Source: Zonotrichia leucophrys gambelii (lineage: Eukaryota; Chordata; Aves; Passeriformes; Passerellidae). From it: 64,000 nt of DNA. Below, one piece after another: positions 31,801 through 42,880 of this stretch. A model generated the notes under the pieces. The model worked only from the letters and a program-made list of their open reading frames with translations, ran no database searches and was not told the origin of the DNA. Made by a program: the position numbers and the translations under genes. The DNA is taken from the NCBI RefSeq assembly GCF_028769735.1, contig NC_088194.1, positions 2,550,319 through 2,614,318 of the forward strand, read 5' to 3'. The first letter of the stretch is position 1; every line of letters begins with the position of its first letter.

Positions 31801-34800
31801 GATCTTGGACAGCTGCACGATCCAGTTGTTGATCTTGTCCCGGCGCCGGCGCTCCACTGAAACGGGAATTCCCAGTGGGATTGGGATTGGGGGAATTGGG
31901 AATGGGACTGGGAACGGGAATTCCCAATCGGGGATTGGGAATGGGGATTCCCAGTGGGATTGGGACTGGGGGAATTGGGGACAGGGATTAGGGATTGGGG
32001 AATGGAGATTGGGAATGGGGATTGGGAATGGGGATTGGAAATGGGGAATGGAGATTGGGAATGGGATTGGGAATGGGGACTGGGATTGGGAATGGGATTC
32101 CAGTGGGACTGGGATTGGGGAATTGGGAACGGGAATTCCCAATCAGGGATTGGGAACAGGATTGGGAATGGGGATTGGGAATGGGGATTGGAATGGGGAT
32201 TGGGAATGGGATTGGGAATGGGGATTCCCAATGGGACTGGGGGAACTGGGGGCAGGGATTAGGGATTGGGGAATGGGATTGGGAATGGGGATTGGGAATG
32301 GGGATTGGGAATGGGGATTCCCAGCGGGACTGGGATTGCCAGTGGGGTTGGGGACAGGGAATGAGGGGATTGGAAATGGGGATTGGGAACAGGAATTCCC
32401 AGTTGGGGAGTGGGATTGGGAATGGGATTGGGAACGGGGATTGGGAACCGGAAATGGGAACAGGGATTCCCAATGGGATTTGGAACAGGGATTGGGAATG
32501 GGGATTCCCAATGGGATTGGGATCGGGAACAGGGATTGGGAACCGAGAATGGGAACAGGGAATGGGAACAGGATTCCCAATGGGACTGAGATTGGGAATG
32601 GGGATTGGGAATGGGGATTGGGAATGGGGATTCCCAATTGAAGATTGGGATTGGGAACGGGGATTCCCAGTGGGAACGGGATTCTCGGTGGGATTGGGAT
32701 TGGGAATGGGAACGGAGATTCCCAATGGGATTGGGACTGGGAACGGGGATTGGGAATGGGGATTCCCAATGGGAATGGGATTGGGAACAGGATTCCCAAC
32801 GGGAATCAGATTGGGAATGGCCAATAGGAATGGGGATTCCCAATGGGAATGGGACTGGGAACAGGATTCCCAACGGGAATCAGATTGGGAATGGGGATTC
32901 CCAATGGGACTGGGATTGGGACTGGGGAATGGGAACATGATTCCCAATTGGAATGGGAACGGGAATTACCAGTGGGAATGGGATTACAAACAAGGATTCC
33001 CAATGGGAATGGGGACTGGGACTGGGACAGGGAATTCCCAGTGGGATTGGAATTGGGAACGGGAATGGGAACAGGGATTTGGATTGGGGATTTCCAATGG
33101 GAATGGGATTGGGAATGGGAATGGGGATTCCCAATGGGACTGGGAACAGGAATGGGAACAAGGATTCCCAATGGGAATGGGGTTGGGAATGGGGATTTCC
33201 AATGGGACTGGGAACGGGAATGGGAACAAAGATTCCCAATGGGAACGGGGATTGGGAACGGGGAATGGGAATGGGGAATTCCCAGTGGGATTGGGGCACT
33301 GGGAATTGGGGTGTCCCTTTGGGATCGGGTCCCCCTGCCCCGGTACCTTCGTTGTGCTGTGCCCGGCGCTTCTCGTCCCGCGTGGCTCGGGGAGCCTCCG
33401 ACTTCCTGCGGAGGGGCACAGGTGGGCACAGGTGTGGCCCAGGTGTGCCCAGCTGTGTCTGGGTATAACCCAGGTGTGCCCCAGGTGTGTCCAGCTGTGC
33501 CCCAGGTGTACCCAGGTGTGCCCAGGTGTACCTGGGTGTGCCCCAGGTGTACCCAGGTGTGCCCCAGGTGTACCTGGGTGTGCCCCAGGTGTGTTTGGGT
33601 GTGTCCCAGGTGTATCCTGGGTGTGTTCAGGTGTCCCCATGCATGCCCAGGTGTGCTCCAACAGGTCCAGATGTGTTTTAAGTACGTCCCAGGTGTGCCC
33701 CAGGTGTGTTTGGATGTGACCCAGGTGTGTCAAGGTGTCTCCATATACGTCCCAGCTGTACCCCAGCACATCCAGGTGTGTTTGGGTATGTCCCAGTGTG
33801 TCCAGGTGTGCCCCAGGTGTGACATGGGTGTGCCTGAGTGTGTCCCAGTGTCACCTGGGCGTGCCCCAGGTGTGTTTGGGTGTGCCCCAGGTGTATCTGG
33901 GTGAGTCCCAGGTGTGCCCCATGTGAGCCCCAGGTGTGCCCCTGGTGTGTCCCAGGTGTGCCCCAGGTGTGTTTGGGTGTGCCCCAGGTGTGCCCCAGGT
34001 GTGCCCAGGTACTCACGGGGAGTAGGGGTGCGCGCGGGGGGCGATGGAGCGCTGGGCCCCCCCCGGGAGCACCTCCTGTGGTGACATCATCACGAAAAAC
34101 TGCCCTGGAGCCCAGAGCCACAGGTGAGACCAAAACCCACAGGTGAGACCCCAAAACCCACAGGTGAGACCCCAAATCCATGCACCCACATGAGTCCCAA
34201 CCCAGGTGCCCCCAAACCCACCCAGGTGAGACTTATTTCAGCTCAGGTGCCCTGAAACCCTGTCCAGATGACCCCAAACCCAACCCAGGTGAGTCCCAAC
34301 CCCATCCAGATCCCTCCAAACCCAATCCAGGTGACCCCAAACCCACCCAGGTGACCCCAAACCCACCCAGGTGAGTCCCAACCCAATCCAGACACCCCAA
34401 ACCCATCCAGATGAGCCCCAATTCATTTCAGGTGCCCCCAACCCGCCCAGGTGAGCCCCATTGTCCAGGTGACCCCAAACCCAACCCAGATACCTCCAAA
34501 CCCATCCAGGCGCCCCCAAACCCATCCAGCTAAGCCCCATTTCAGCTCAGGTGCCCCGAAACCCAACCCACGTGAGTCCCAATCCAATCCAGGTGCCCGA
34601 AACCCAACCCAGGTGCCCCCAAACCCATCCAGGTGAGTCCCAACCCAGATGACCCCAAACCCATCCAGGTGCCCCCCAAACCCAATTCAGACACCCCAAA
34701 CCCATCCAGGTGAGTCCCAACCCCATCCAGATCCCTCCAAACCCACCCAGGTGCCCCCAAACCCAATCCAGACACCCCAAACCCACTCAGGTGCCCCCAA

Positions 34801-37800
34801 ACCCAACCCAGGTGAGTCCCAACCCAACCCAGCCCACCCCAAAGCATCCTTGGTGACTCCCAACCCACTTCAGGTGCCCCCAAACCCATCCAGGTGAGTC
34901 CCAACCCAGATGACCCCAAACCCATCCAGGTGCCCCCCAAACCCAATCCAGACACCCCAAACCCATCCAGGTGAGTCCCAACCCAACCCAGGTGCCCCCA
35001 AACCCATCCAGGTGAGTCCCAACCCAACCCAGATGCCCCCAAACCCACCCAGGTGCCCCCAAACCCAACCCAGGTGCCCCCAAACCCATCCAGGTGAGTC
35101 CCAACCCAACCCAGGTGCCCCCAAACCCACCCAGGTGCCCACAAACCCTGTCCAGGTGCCCCCAAACCCAATCCAGACACCCCAAACCCATCCAGGTGAG
35201 TCCCAACCCAACCCAGACGACCCCAAACCCCTCCAGGTGCCCCCCAAGCTGCCCAGGTGAGCAGCCCCATTCCAGCTCAGGTGAGCCCACGGGGTGCGGG
35301 CGCTCACCTGTGGGCGTGGGCTGCCCCAGCAGCGCCTCGGAGCTCTGCGTGGTCACCACGGCGGTGGCGGCCGTGGCGGCGGTGGCGGCGGCGCCGTCGG
35401 CCACACCCGCCGCGGGGAAGTAGGTGTAGTGCGTCTCGCTGGGAGCCGCCTCCGAGTCCACCTGCTCCTCGCTCGTGAACGCGCCCTGGATCACCGCCTG
35501 CCGGGGACAGGCGACAGGTGAGGGACAGGTGGGGGACAGGTGAGAGACAGGTGAGATGGGGGGGACACAGGTGAGACACAGGTGAGGACACAGGTGAGGG
35601 ACAGGTGAGATTGGACAGGTGGGGGACAGGTGAGACTGGACAGGTGTGACACAGGTGTGACACAAGTGAGGGACAGGTGAGATTGGACAGGTGAGATTGG
35701 ACAGGTGTGACACAGGTGAGGGACAGGTGAGGACACAGGTGTGACAGGTGAGGGACACAGGTGAGGGACAGGTGAGATTGGACAGGTGTGACACAGGTCA
35801 GGGACACAGGTGAGGGACAGGTGAGATTGGACAGGTGAGATTGGACAGGTGTGACACAGGTGTGACACAGGTGAGGGACAGGTGAGACTGGACGGGTGAG
35901 GACACAGGTGTGACACAGGTGAGGGACAGGTGAGGACACAGGTGTGACAGGTGAGGGACACAGGTGAGGGACAGGTGAGATTGGACAGGTGTGACACAGG
36001 TGTGACACAGGTGAGGACACAGGTGTGACACAGGTGAGGGACAGGTGTGGGATGGGGACAGGGGGGACAAAGGGGACACAAGTGAGGGAGGTGAAACACA
36101 GGTGGGACAGGTATGGGACAGGGGGGACAGGTGAGATTGGACAGGTGTGACACAGGTGAGGGACACAGGTGAGGGACAGGTGAGATTGGACAGGTGAGGA
36201 CACAGGTGTGACACAAGTGAGGGACAGGTGTGGGATGGGAGGACGGGGGGACAAAGGGGATAAAAGTGAGGGAGGTGAAACACAGGTGGGACAGGTATGG
36301 GACAGGTGGGGACAGGTGAGGGACAGGTAAGATGGGGGGACATAGGTGGGACAGGTGTGGGACAGAGGAGGGACAGGTGAGATGGGGGACAGGTGGGGAC
36401 AGGTATGGGATAGGTAGGACAGGTGAGACAGGTGAGGGATAGATGGGGGACACAGGTAAAGGACAGGTGGGACAGATGGGACAAGTGAGGCACAGGTGAG
36501 ACAGGTGAGGGACAGGTGGGGGACACAGGTGAGGAACACAGGTGAGGGACAGGTGAGGGACAGGTGAGGGACACAGGTGGGATGGGTGTGGGATACAGGG
36601 GACAGGTGGGACAGGTGAGGGACATAGGTGAGGGAGGTGGGACACAGGTGGGACAGATGGGACAGGGAGGATAGGTGAAGGACAGGGGGACAGGTGTGGG
36701 ACAGGTAAGTCCAGTGGGACACAGGTGAAGGACACAGGTGGGACAGATGTGGGACAGGAGGGACAGGTGGGACAGAGGAGAGACAGGGGGGACACAAGTG
36801 AAGAACAGGTGAGACACAGGTGGGACACAAATGGGACACGAGTGAGGCACAGCTGAGGGACAAGACACAGGTGTCACCCAGCCCCATGACACACCGGGGT
36901 CACCACCTGGGTGGGGCACAGGTGAGGCCCAGGGCATGGCAGGGGGTGTGGCAGTGGGCGTGGCCAGGTGACACACCTGCCACAGACTGGGCAGGGCACA
37001 GGTGTCACAGAGGGGTGTGGCAGTGGGCGTGGCACAACAACACACCTGGGCAGGGCAGGGCACAGGTGGGGTGGGGACAGTGGGTGTGGCAGGGGGCGTG
37101 GCCAGGTGACGCACCTGTGTCATGGACTGTGTGGCCGGGTAGCCGCTGATGGCGCTGGTGCCCTCGGTCTGCGCGTCCAGCTGCCCGTCAGCCACCTGGA
37201 TCACCCGGTACATCACCTGGGGACAGGTGGGACATCATACAGGTGAGACACAGAGACCCCCAGTGCCACCCAGTGTCACCACCTGGATCACCTGGGACAG
37301 GTGGGACATACACAGGTGAGACACAGAGACCCCCAGTGCCACCCAGTGTCACCACCTGGATCACCTGGGACAGGTGGGACATACACAGGTGAGACACAGA
37401 GACCCCCAGTGCCACCCAGTGTCACCACCTGGATCACCTGGGGACAGGTGGGACATCACACAGGTGAGACACAGAGACCCCCAGTGTCACCACCTGGATC
37501 ATCACATGCCACAGGTGGGGCACCTCACACAGGTGTGACATAGAAACCCCCCCAGTGCCACCCCACAGTGTCCCCCAGGTGTCCCCAGGTGTACTCCAGG
37601 TGTATCCATGCCCCCCCAGGTGTACTCCATGTTATCCCAGGTGTATCCAAGCCCCACCAGGTGTGCCCATGTGTACCCAGATGTATCCAACATGTATCCC
37701 AGGTGCACCCAGGTGTACTCCAGGTGTATCCCAGGTGTGCCCAGATGTACTCTAGGTGTACTCCAGGTGTGCCCAGGTGCCCCAAAGCCCCCCCAAGTGT

Positions 37801-39099
37801 ATCCCAGGTACCCCCAGGTACCCCCAGGTATACCCCAGGTATATCCCAGGTGTGCCCAGGTGTACTCCAGGTGTGCCCAGGTGTACCCCAGGTGTGCCAG
37901 GTGTACTCTAGGTGTGCCCAGGTGTGCCCAGCTGTACTCTAGGTGTACTCTAGGTGTACCCCAGGTGTACTCCAGGTGTGCCCAGGTGTACTCCAGGTGT
38001 ACCCCAGGTGTGCCAGGTGCGTACCTGCGTGCCGCCGCCCTCGGTCCTGAACACATACTTGACGCCGGGGTCGGGGAAGGTGGCGGCCGATTGGATGCTG
38101 GCGATGGCCACGCTCGTGGGGTCCTCGCCCGTGGCCACCGAGCCTGGGGGGTCACCAGAGCCGGGGGGGGACCCCAAATTGGGGAGGGGGCACCCCAAAC
38201 TGGGGAGGGTATACCCTAAACTAGGGGACACAAGATTGGTGGGGGACCCCAAATTGGGGAGGGTATACCCTAAACTAGGGGACACAAGATTGGGGGGGAC
38301 CCCAAATTGGGGAGGGGTACCCTATACTGAGGAGGAGAACCCCAAACTGGGGGGACACGGCATTGGGGAGGGGGGGGGATCCCAAATTGGGCAGGGCGTA
38401 CCCCTAAACTGGGGAGGAGAACCCCAAACTGGGGGGACACGGCATTGGGGGGGATCCCAAATTGGGGAGGGGGTACCCTATACTGAGGAGGAGAACCCCA
38501 AACTGGGGGGACACGGCATTGGGGGGGGGGGGATCCCAAATTGGGGAGGGGGTACCCTAAACTGGGGAGGAGAACCCCAAACTGGGGAGGGGGAACCCCA
38601 AACTGGGGGGACACGGCATTGGGGGGGGGATCCCAAATTGGGGAGGGGTACCCTATACTGGGGAGGAGAACCCCAAACTGGGGGGACACGGCATTGGGGA
38701 GGAGAACCCCAAACTGGGGAGGAGAACCCCAAACTGGAGAGGGGAACCCAAACTGAGGGGGAACATGGGATTGGGGGGACACACCCAAAATTGAGGAGGG
38801 GGCACAGGATGAGGGGCACCCCAAATTGGGGTGGGAAGGGACATGGGATTGAGGGGGATACCCCTCAAACTGGTGGAGGGGACATGGGATGGGCAGGGAC
38901 ACAAAAACCTCCCCAAATCCCCCCCAAATACCCTAAAACCTCGCAATTTCTCCCCAAAGACCCCAAAGCTCCAGAGATCCCCCCCAAAAATCCCCCAAAA
39001 CCTCCCCAAATTCCCCCCCCAAAACCCCAATTTCGGGGTCTCCCCTCACCTTCCTGGATCTGCACCGTCCCCTCCTCGGTCTCGGCTGCTTTTTGCTGC
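28787..39099 (-). CDS. USF1: upstream stimulatory factor 1, nine coding exons (start exon not located)
   Basis: USF1 is a bHLH-leucine zipper transcription factor that binds CACGTG E-boxes as a dimer in the nucleus. The segments are complement(join(28787..28876,31541..31669,31762..31856,33347..33405,34017..34104,35308..35497,37115..37216,38025..38143,39050..39099)), all with agreeing phases. With the expected 8-nt start (M-K-G) the protein would have 309 residues; human has 310. Visible parts are the acidic N-terminus [10 protein letters not shown], the USF-specific region [12 protein letters not shown], the basic region [19 protein letters not shown], the helix-loop-helix through K-I-I-P-D-C-S-M-E, and a zipper ending V-I-K-N-D-T-H. 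Introns carry unusual arrays of exon-edge copies. Confidence 0.96.
28838..29490 (-). repeat. tandem copies of the USF1 last-exon acceptor
   Basis: The last-exon start with its acceptor (sense CCTAAATGCAG then GTGGAGGAGCTGAAGAAC) recurs about every 150 bp. The copy at 28998-29040 is virtually exact, those at about 29150-29200 and 29295-29340 are eroded, and a fragment lies at about 29455-29490. Confidence 0.92.
29629..31540 (-). repeat. eleven tandem copies of the USF1 zipper-exon end and its donor
   Basis: About 42 bp encoding [11 protein letters not shown] plus following intron sequence is repeated with 150-211 bp spacing. The donor-side edges are at about 29629, 29789, 29959, 30109, 30301, 30472, 30664, 30875, 31039, 31190 and 31369; the true exon ends at 31541. 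Nine copies keep GT after the CAG; those at 30301 and 31190 have AT. Variants include D-S-E-V-L-H and D-S-K-V-L-Q. No acceptor is copied upstream of them. Confidence 0.94.
31541..31669 (-). CDS. USF1: USF1 helix 2 and leucine-zipper exon
   Basis: 43 codons: [16 protein letters not shown], then heptad leucines through [14 protein letters not shown]. It is identified as the functional copy because only it has the upstream part and an acceptor (CCCCACAG). Confidence 0.97.
31762..31856 (-). CDS. USF1: USF1 bHLH exon
   Basis: Encodes [24 protein letters not shown] and ends K-S-G-Q. The basic residues that contact the E-box are intact. Confidence 0.98.
31865..33300. repeat. minisatellite, GGAATGGGGATTCCCAATGG units (USF1 intron)
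   Basis: About 1.4 kb of GGGAATGGGGATT and TTCCCAATGGGA units. TTCCCAATGGGAA-type inverted repeats occur throughout. Confidence 0.92.
33347..33405 (-). CDS. USF1: USF1 basic-region exon
   Basis: Encodes [19 protein letters not shown] between CCTCCGCAG and GTACCG. 59 nt, phase 2 to 1. Confidence 0.96.
33425..34010. repeat. minisatellite, CCCAGGTGTGCCCCAGGTGT units (USF1 intron)
   Basis: Short CCAGGTGT(G/A)CC units of 10-20 bp. On the sense strand they read CACCTGGGGC. Confidence 0.9.
34017..34104 (-). CDS. USF1: USF1 USR exon
   Basis: Encodes [24 protein letters not shown] and H-P-Y-S-P; the segment matches the USF-specific region needed for activation. Confidence 0.96.
34110..35290. repeat. 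minisatellite, CCATCCAGGTGAGTCCCAA units (USF1 intron)
   Basis: Units of 20-40 bp: CCCCAAACCCATCCAGGTG and AGTCCCAACCCA. About 17 contain CAGGTGAG on the strand opposite to USF1. Confidence 0.9.
35308..35497 (-). CDS. USF1: USF1 activation-region exon
   Basis: Encodes [11 protein letters not shown] then [11 protein letters not shown] and an Ala/Thr-rich stretch to E-A-L-L-G-Q. The Ala/Thr run is richer than the human one. Confidence 0.96.
35510..36880. repeat. minisatellite, GACAGGTGAGGGACAGGTG units (USF1 intron)
   Basis: About 1.4 kb of 10-22 bp GACAGGTGAG units, many of them perfect CAG/GTGAG donor look-alikes on the antisense strand. Sense-strand open frames reading H-L-S-L-T-C-P are repeat products. 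Confidence 0.92.
36890..37110. repeat. three copies of a ~65-bp unit at a USF1 donor
   Basis: GTGGCAGTGGGCGTGGCC(AGGTGAC) recurs near 36945, 37018 and 37083. The last adjoins the real donor at 37114; the earlier copies include a CAG/GTGTGT donor-like edge. Confidence 0.75.
37115..37216 (-). CDS. USF1: USF1 V-M-Y-R exon
   Basis: 34 codons, [14 protein letters not shown] to P-A-T-Q-S-M-T-Q, phase 0 to 0, nearly identical to human. Confidence 0.97.
37260..37515 (-). repeat. four copies of the USF1 V-M-Y-R exon acceptor edge
   Basis: The sense-strand phrase CCCAG then GTGATCCAGGTGGTGAC recurs near 37278-37300, 37351-37373, 37423-37443 and 37488-37500. The real exon reads CCCCAG then GTGATGTACCGGGTGATCC, so copies lack the short middle part. 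Copies sit 65-75 bp apart. Confidence 0.85.
37560..38015. repeat. minisatellite, CCAGGTGTACTCCAGGTGT units (USF1 intron)
   Basis: Short units of 10-20 bp, related to those in the 33.4-34.0 kb intron. Confidence 0.9.
38025..38143 (-). CDS. USF1: USF1 N-terminal exon, Q-S-A-A-T-F
   Basis: Encodes [19 protein letters not shown] to [11 protein letters not shown], between CCCCCCAG and GTACGC. Near-identical to human. Confidence 0.97.
38165..38770. repeat. minisatellite, ~60-90 bp units (USF1 intron)
   Basis: Units combine AACCCCAAACTGGGGGGACA, CGGCATTGGGGGGGATCCC and AAATTGGGGAGGGGTACCC. Six to seven copies, some internally duplicated. Confidence 0.9.
38771..39049. other. USF1 intron segment, C/A-rich
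   Basis: Degenerate CCCCCAAAA sequence with no recognisable exon. Confidence 0.4.
39050..39099 (-). CDS. USF1: USF1 [10 protein letters not shown] exon
   Basis: Encodes [16 protein letters not shown] between CTCCTCCCAG and GTGAGG. It needs two coding bases from an upstream exon (phase 2), matching the mammalian M-K-G start exon. Confidence 0.95.
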
Positions 39100-39359
39100 C
39101 TGGGAGGAGAACAAAACAGTGAGGGGGGGTCCTTGAGCCCCCCCAAAATCCCCAACCCCAAATCTGGGACACCCCCAAATCCACCACCCCTCGTGGGTCC
39201 CACCCATGGGGCAGTTTTGGGGGTATTTGGGCTATTTTGGGGTCCCAGATCAGATCTGGGGAGGACCTTGGGGCCATTTTGGGGGGTCCCAGGTCAAACA
39301 TTTGGGGTCCTGGGTCAGATTTGGGGGGTGCTGGGGGGGATCCCATCATCCTGGGGAGT

Positions 39360-39860
39360 TTCCAGAGCAGATTTTGGGGGTCTCAGGTGAGTTTGGGGTT
39401 CCAAGAAGCAGAGTTTTGGGTCCAGTGGGTTTTGGTGGTGTCCCAAGTAGGTTTTGGGGTCCAGGTAGTTTTGGGGTTCCAGAGCAGATTTTGGGGTCCC
39501 AAGTGGGTTTTGGGGTCCCAGAGTAGGTTTTGGGGTCCCATCAGGTTTGGGGTCCCCGGCAGTTTTGGCCCGGTAGTTTGTCCCAGGTGAGTTCTGGGGT
39601 TCCCAGACGCTTGGTATATTTGGGTCCCAGGTGGTTCTGGGGTCCCAGAGCAGGTTTTGGGGTCCCAGAGCAGGTTTTGGGGTCCAGGCAGGTTTTTGGG
39701 GTTCCCAGAGCAGGTTTTGGGGTCCCAGAGCAGGTTTTGGGGTTCCCAGAGCAGGTTTTGGGGTCCCAGAGCAGGTTTTTGGGGTCTCAGAGCAGGTTTT
39801 GGGGTCCCAGAGCAGGTTTTTGGGGTCTCATGGCAGGTTTTGGGGTCCCTCAATCAGGTT
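39360..39860. repeat. 20-bp minisatellite, GGTTTTGGGGTCCCAGAGCA
   Basis: About 20 units of 20-22 bp, most regular at 39640-39840. Confidence 0.92.
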
Positions 39861-39883
39861 CTGGGCTCAGCAGGTTGGGAGGG

Positions 39884-39944
39884 CCCATCACGGCCTTCAG
39901 AGCCCCTCGGGACAGCGGGCGGGAGCGAGGACCTAGGCCAGAGC
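39884..39944 (-). other. USF1: candidate USF1 leader exon
   Basis: After a CTGTCCCCAG acceptor comes a non-repetitive 60-bp stretch ending GGGGCTCTGAAGGCCGTGATG. Its CTGAAGG could correspond to ATGAAGGG, the mammalian USF1 start, but the A is replaced by C and no donor in the required phase is seen. It may be a 5' UTR exon or carry a sequence error. Confidence 0.35.
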
Positions 39945-39949
39945 CTGGG

Positions 39950-41470
39950 GACAGGGCAGGGGTCAGGGACAGGGGACAGGGGGACACGGGGACAGGGACA
40001 GGGGACAGGGGACAGAGGTCAGAGGGGGGGGGGGGAAGGAGGACAGGACATGAGACAGAGGGGTCAGGAACAGGGACAGGGGGACAGCAGGGACATGGGG
40101 ACATGGGGACAGCGGGGTCAGGGACAGGGACAGGGGGACAGCAGGGACATGGGGACAGTAGGGTCATGGGGACATGGGGACAGAGGGGTCAGGGACAGGG
40201 ACAGGGGGACAGGGACATGGGGACAGTGGGGACATGGGGACACAGGGACAGCAGGGTCATGGGGACGGCAGGGACATGGGGACAGGGGGTCAGGGACACG
40301 GACACAGGGACAGAGACATGGGGACAGTGGGGACATGGGGGTCAGGGACAGGGGGACACGGGGACAGTAGGGACAGAGGGGTCAGGAACAGCAGGACATG
40401 GGGACAGTGGGACATGGGGACAACAGGATCAGGGACACCAGGACACAGGGACAGTGGGGTCAGGGACAGGGACAGGGGGACGGTGGGGACATGGGGGGTC
40501 AGGGACAGGGGGACACGGGGACAGTAGGGACAGAGGGGTCAGGAACAGGGACATGGGGACATGGGGACACAAGGACAGCGGGGTCAGGGACAGGGACAGT
40601 GAGGTCAGACACCAGGACACAGGGACAGTGGGGTCAGGGACAGCAGGACATGGGGACAGTGGGACATGGGGACAGTGGGACATGGGGACAACGAGATCAG
40701 GGACACCAGGACACAGGGACAGTGGGGTCAGGGACAGCAGGACATGGGGACAGTGGGACATGGGGACAAGATCAGGGACACCAGGACACAGGGACAGTGG
40801 GGTCAGGGACAGTGGGACATGGGGACAGTGGGACATGAGGACAGCAGGGTCAGAGATGTTGGGAGACAGGGACAGCAGGACACAGGGACAGCAGGACACA
40901 GGGACAACAGGGTCAGGGACACTGGGACAATGGGATATAGGGACACTGGGACAATGGGATATAGGGACACTGGGACAGCAGGACACAGGGACATTGGGAC
41001 ACAAGGGACACTGGGGTCAGGGACAAAGGGACACTGGGACACAGGGACATCAGGATGCAGGGATAGAGGGACACCAGGATATGGGGACACTGGGGTCAGG
41101 GACAGGACGGGGATGTGGGGATGGGGACAGGGACAGGATAGGGACAGGGGTGGGGACAGGACCGGGACACAAGGATGGGGACAGGGACACAGAGGGGTCA
41201 GGGACAGGGACACAGGGATGGGGACAGGAATGGGGATACAGGCTCAGGGACAGGGACATGGGGACAGGGACACAGAGGAGTCACGGACAGGGGGGTCAGG
41301 GACAGGACAGGGACACGGGATGGGGACAGGGATGGGGACACAGGGACAGGGACATGGGGACAGGGACACAGGGATGGGGACAGGGATAAGGAATGGGGAC
41401 ACAGAGACAGGACAGGGACAAGGGATGGGGACAGGGATGATGACAGGGACAAGGGGTCACAGGGGGTCAG
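39950..41470. repeat. minisatellite, GGGACAGTGGGGTCAGGGACA units
   Basis: About 1.5 kb of GGGACA-based units with longer phrases (ATGGGGACAGTGGGACATGG, CACCAGGACACAGGGACAG) recurring. Open frames on both strands are repeat artefacts. Confidence 0.92.
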
Positions 41471-41479
41471 GATGGGGAC

Positions 41480-41880
41480 AGGAACTGGAACAGGACCAGA
41501 ATGGGACATGGATGGGACACTGAGAAGGGACATTGGGATGGGACACTGGGACAGGACACTGGCCACCATGACCAGACACTGGCCATCACCATGGGACACT
41601 GGTCACCACGATGGGACAGTGACCACTGTGACCTGACACCATGGCACACCGGCCACCACGATGGGACAGTGGTCACCATGAGGGGACAGCGGCCACCGTG
41701 ACCAGCCACCAGTGTGGGCCACCACAACTGACCAATGACCACCACCTGTGACCACAGCCACACCTCCAGGTGTCCCCTCACTGTCCCCTTCCATCCCAGG
41801 TGACAACGTGTCCCCAAAGCCACACAGCCTGTCCCCAAAGCCACACAGCCTGTCCCCAAAGCCACCAGCTCGCCCAGGGT
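41480..41880. repeat. degenerate repeat, CACTGGCCACCA and ATGGGACA units
   Basis: Irregular GACACTGGCCACCATGACC-type units, then three copies of CTGTCCCCAAAGCCACACAG at 41808-41865. Confidence 0.75.
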
Positions 41881-41999
41881 GACACTTTGGGGTCACCTCC
41901 CCCTGGGTGTCCCCAGTGTCACCCCGAGCGGTGGCAGTGACACCACGGCTACCCCAGTGTCACACCAGGGGAGGAGGGGCTGTCCCTTGTCACCCCCCA

Positions 42000-42610
42000 C
42001 CCGGGATGGGGAAATGGGGGGGACACCAGGAGGTGACAATTTGGGGGCCAGTGAGGAGAGGGGACAGATGGGGGACAGGGATGAGGGGGGTGACAGTGAC
42101 ACACCCAGAGGGACAAGGACCAGGGGGGGACATTCAGTGGGGTGACAGTGACGGGGGGGGGGACACAAAGGGGGAGGTGACAAAACTGGAGGGGGGTGAC
42201 AGTGACAGAGCTGGGGGGGCAGGAAGGGGGTGACAAAGTGGGGACACACAAAGGGGGGTGACACGGGGGGAGGTGACAGTGACAAAGTGAGGACACACAA
42301 AGGGGGGTGACACGGAGGGGGGGTGACACGGGGGGGGGGGACCGACACGGATGGGGGGGTGACAAACAGAGGGGTGACAGCGACATAACGGGGACACACA
42401 CACAGCGAGGGGGGGGACGGGGGGGGGGAGGCGACACAAAAAGGGTGACAAAGTGGGGGGGGTCCACAACGACGGCGCCACTGCCACAGCGGGGGGGGGG
42501 GACGGGCCACACGAAACGGTGACAAAGTGGGGGGGTGGGGGGGGGGTGGCGACACGCACGGCGGTGACACCGACACACGGGGGGGGTGGTGACCGAGCGG
42601 GGGGAGGGGA
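42000..42610. repeat. G-rich repeat, GGGGGTGACA units
   Basis: GGGGGTGACA(C/G)(A/T)G units with G runs up to ten. It lies at the edge of the USF1 CpG island. Confidence 0.8.
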
Positions 42611-42806
42611 CAGCACCGGGGGGTGACAGTGACACCCCGCCGCGCGCGCCTCAGGGGGGGTCACCCCCGCCGCCCCCCCCCGCCCCTCCCCGCGGGCCCG
42701 GCGGGCGCGGCCGCTCCCCCCCCGCCTCGGGGGCGGTGCCGGGGCCGCGGTGCCGCCGTTACCGGCGGGGTTCGCCCCCCGGGGCCGCCCGGGCCCCCCC
42801 CGGTAC

Positions 42807-42880
42807 CTCTCGGCCTCGGGCCCTGCGCGCCTTCGGCCCCTTGTCTCGCCATGGGCCCCGCACATGCGCACGGCGCCGCC
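42807..42880 (-). other. USF1: probable USF1 noncoding exon 1
   Basis: A CpG-rich segment ends GAGAG/GTACCG, a plausible donor at 42806. An ATG at 42853 opens 15 codons in this exon; it is treated as an upstream frame because its phase does not join the USF1 frame. Confidence 0.45.

Noticed and set aside
41790..41800. ATGGAAGGG on the - strand as the USF1 start exon
   Set aside because: Its only nearby donor (ACA/GTGAGG) gives phase 1, while the next exon needs phase 2.
42808..42853. Short M-A-R-Q-G-A-E-G frame as the USF1 start
   Set aside because: Its phase at the donor does not join the USF1 frame at 39099 directly, and through the candidate leader exon it runs to a stop. It is more likely an upstream frame.
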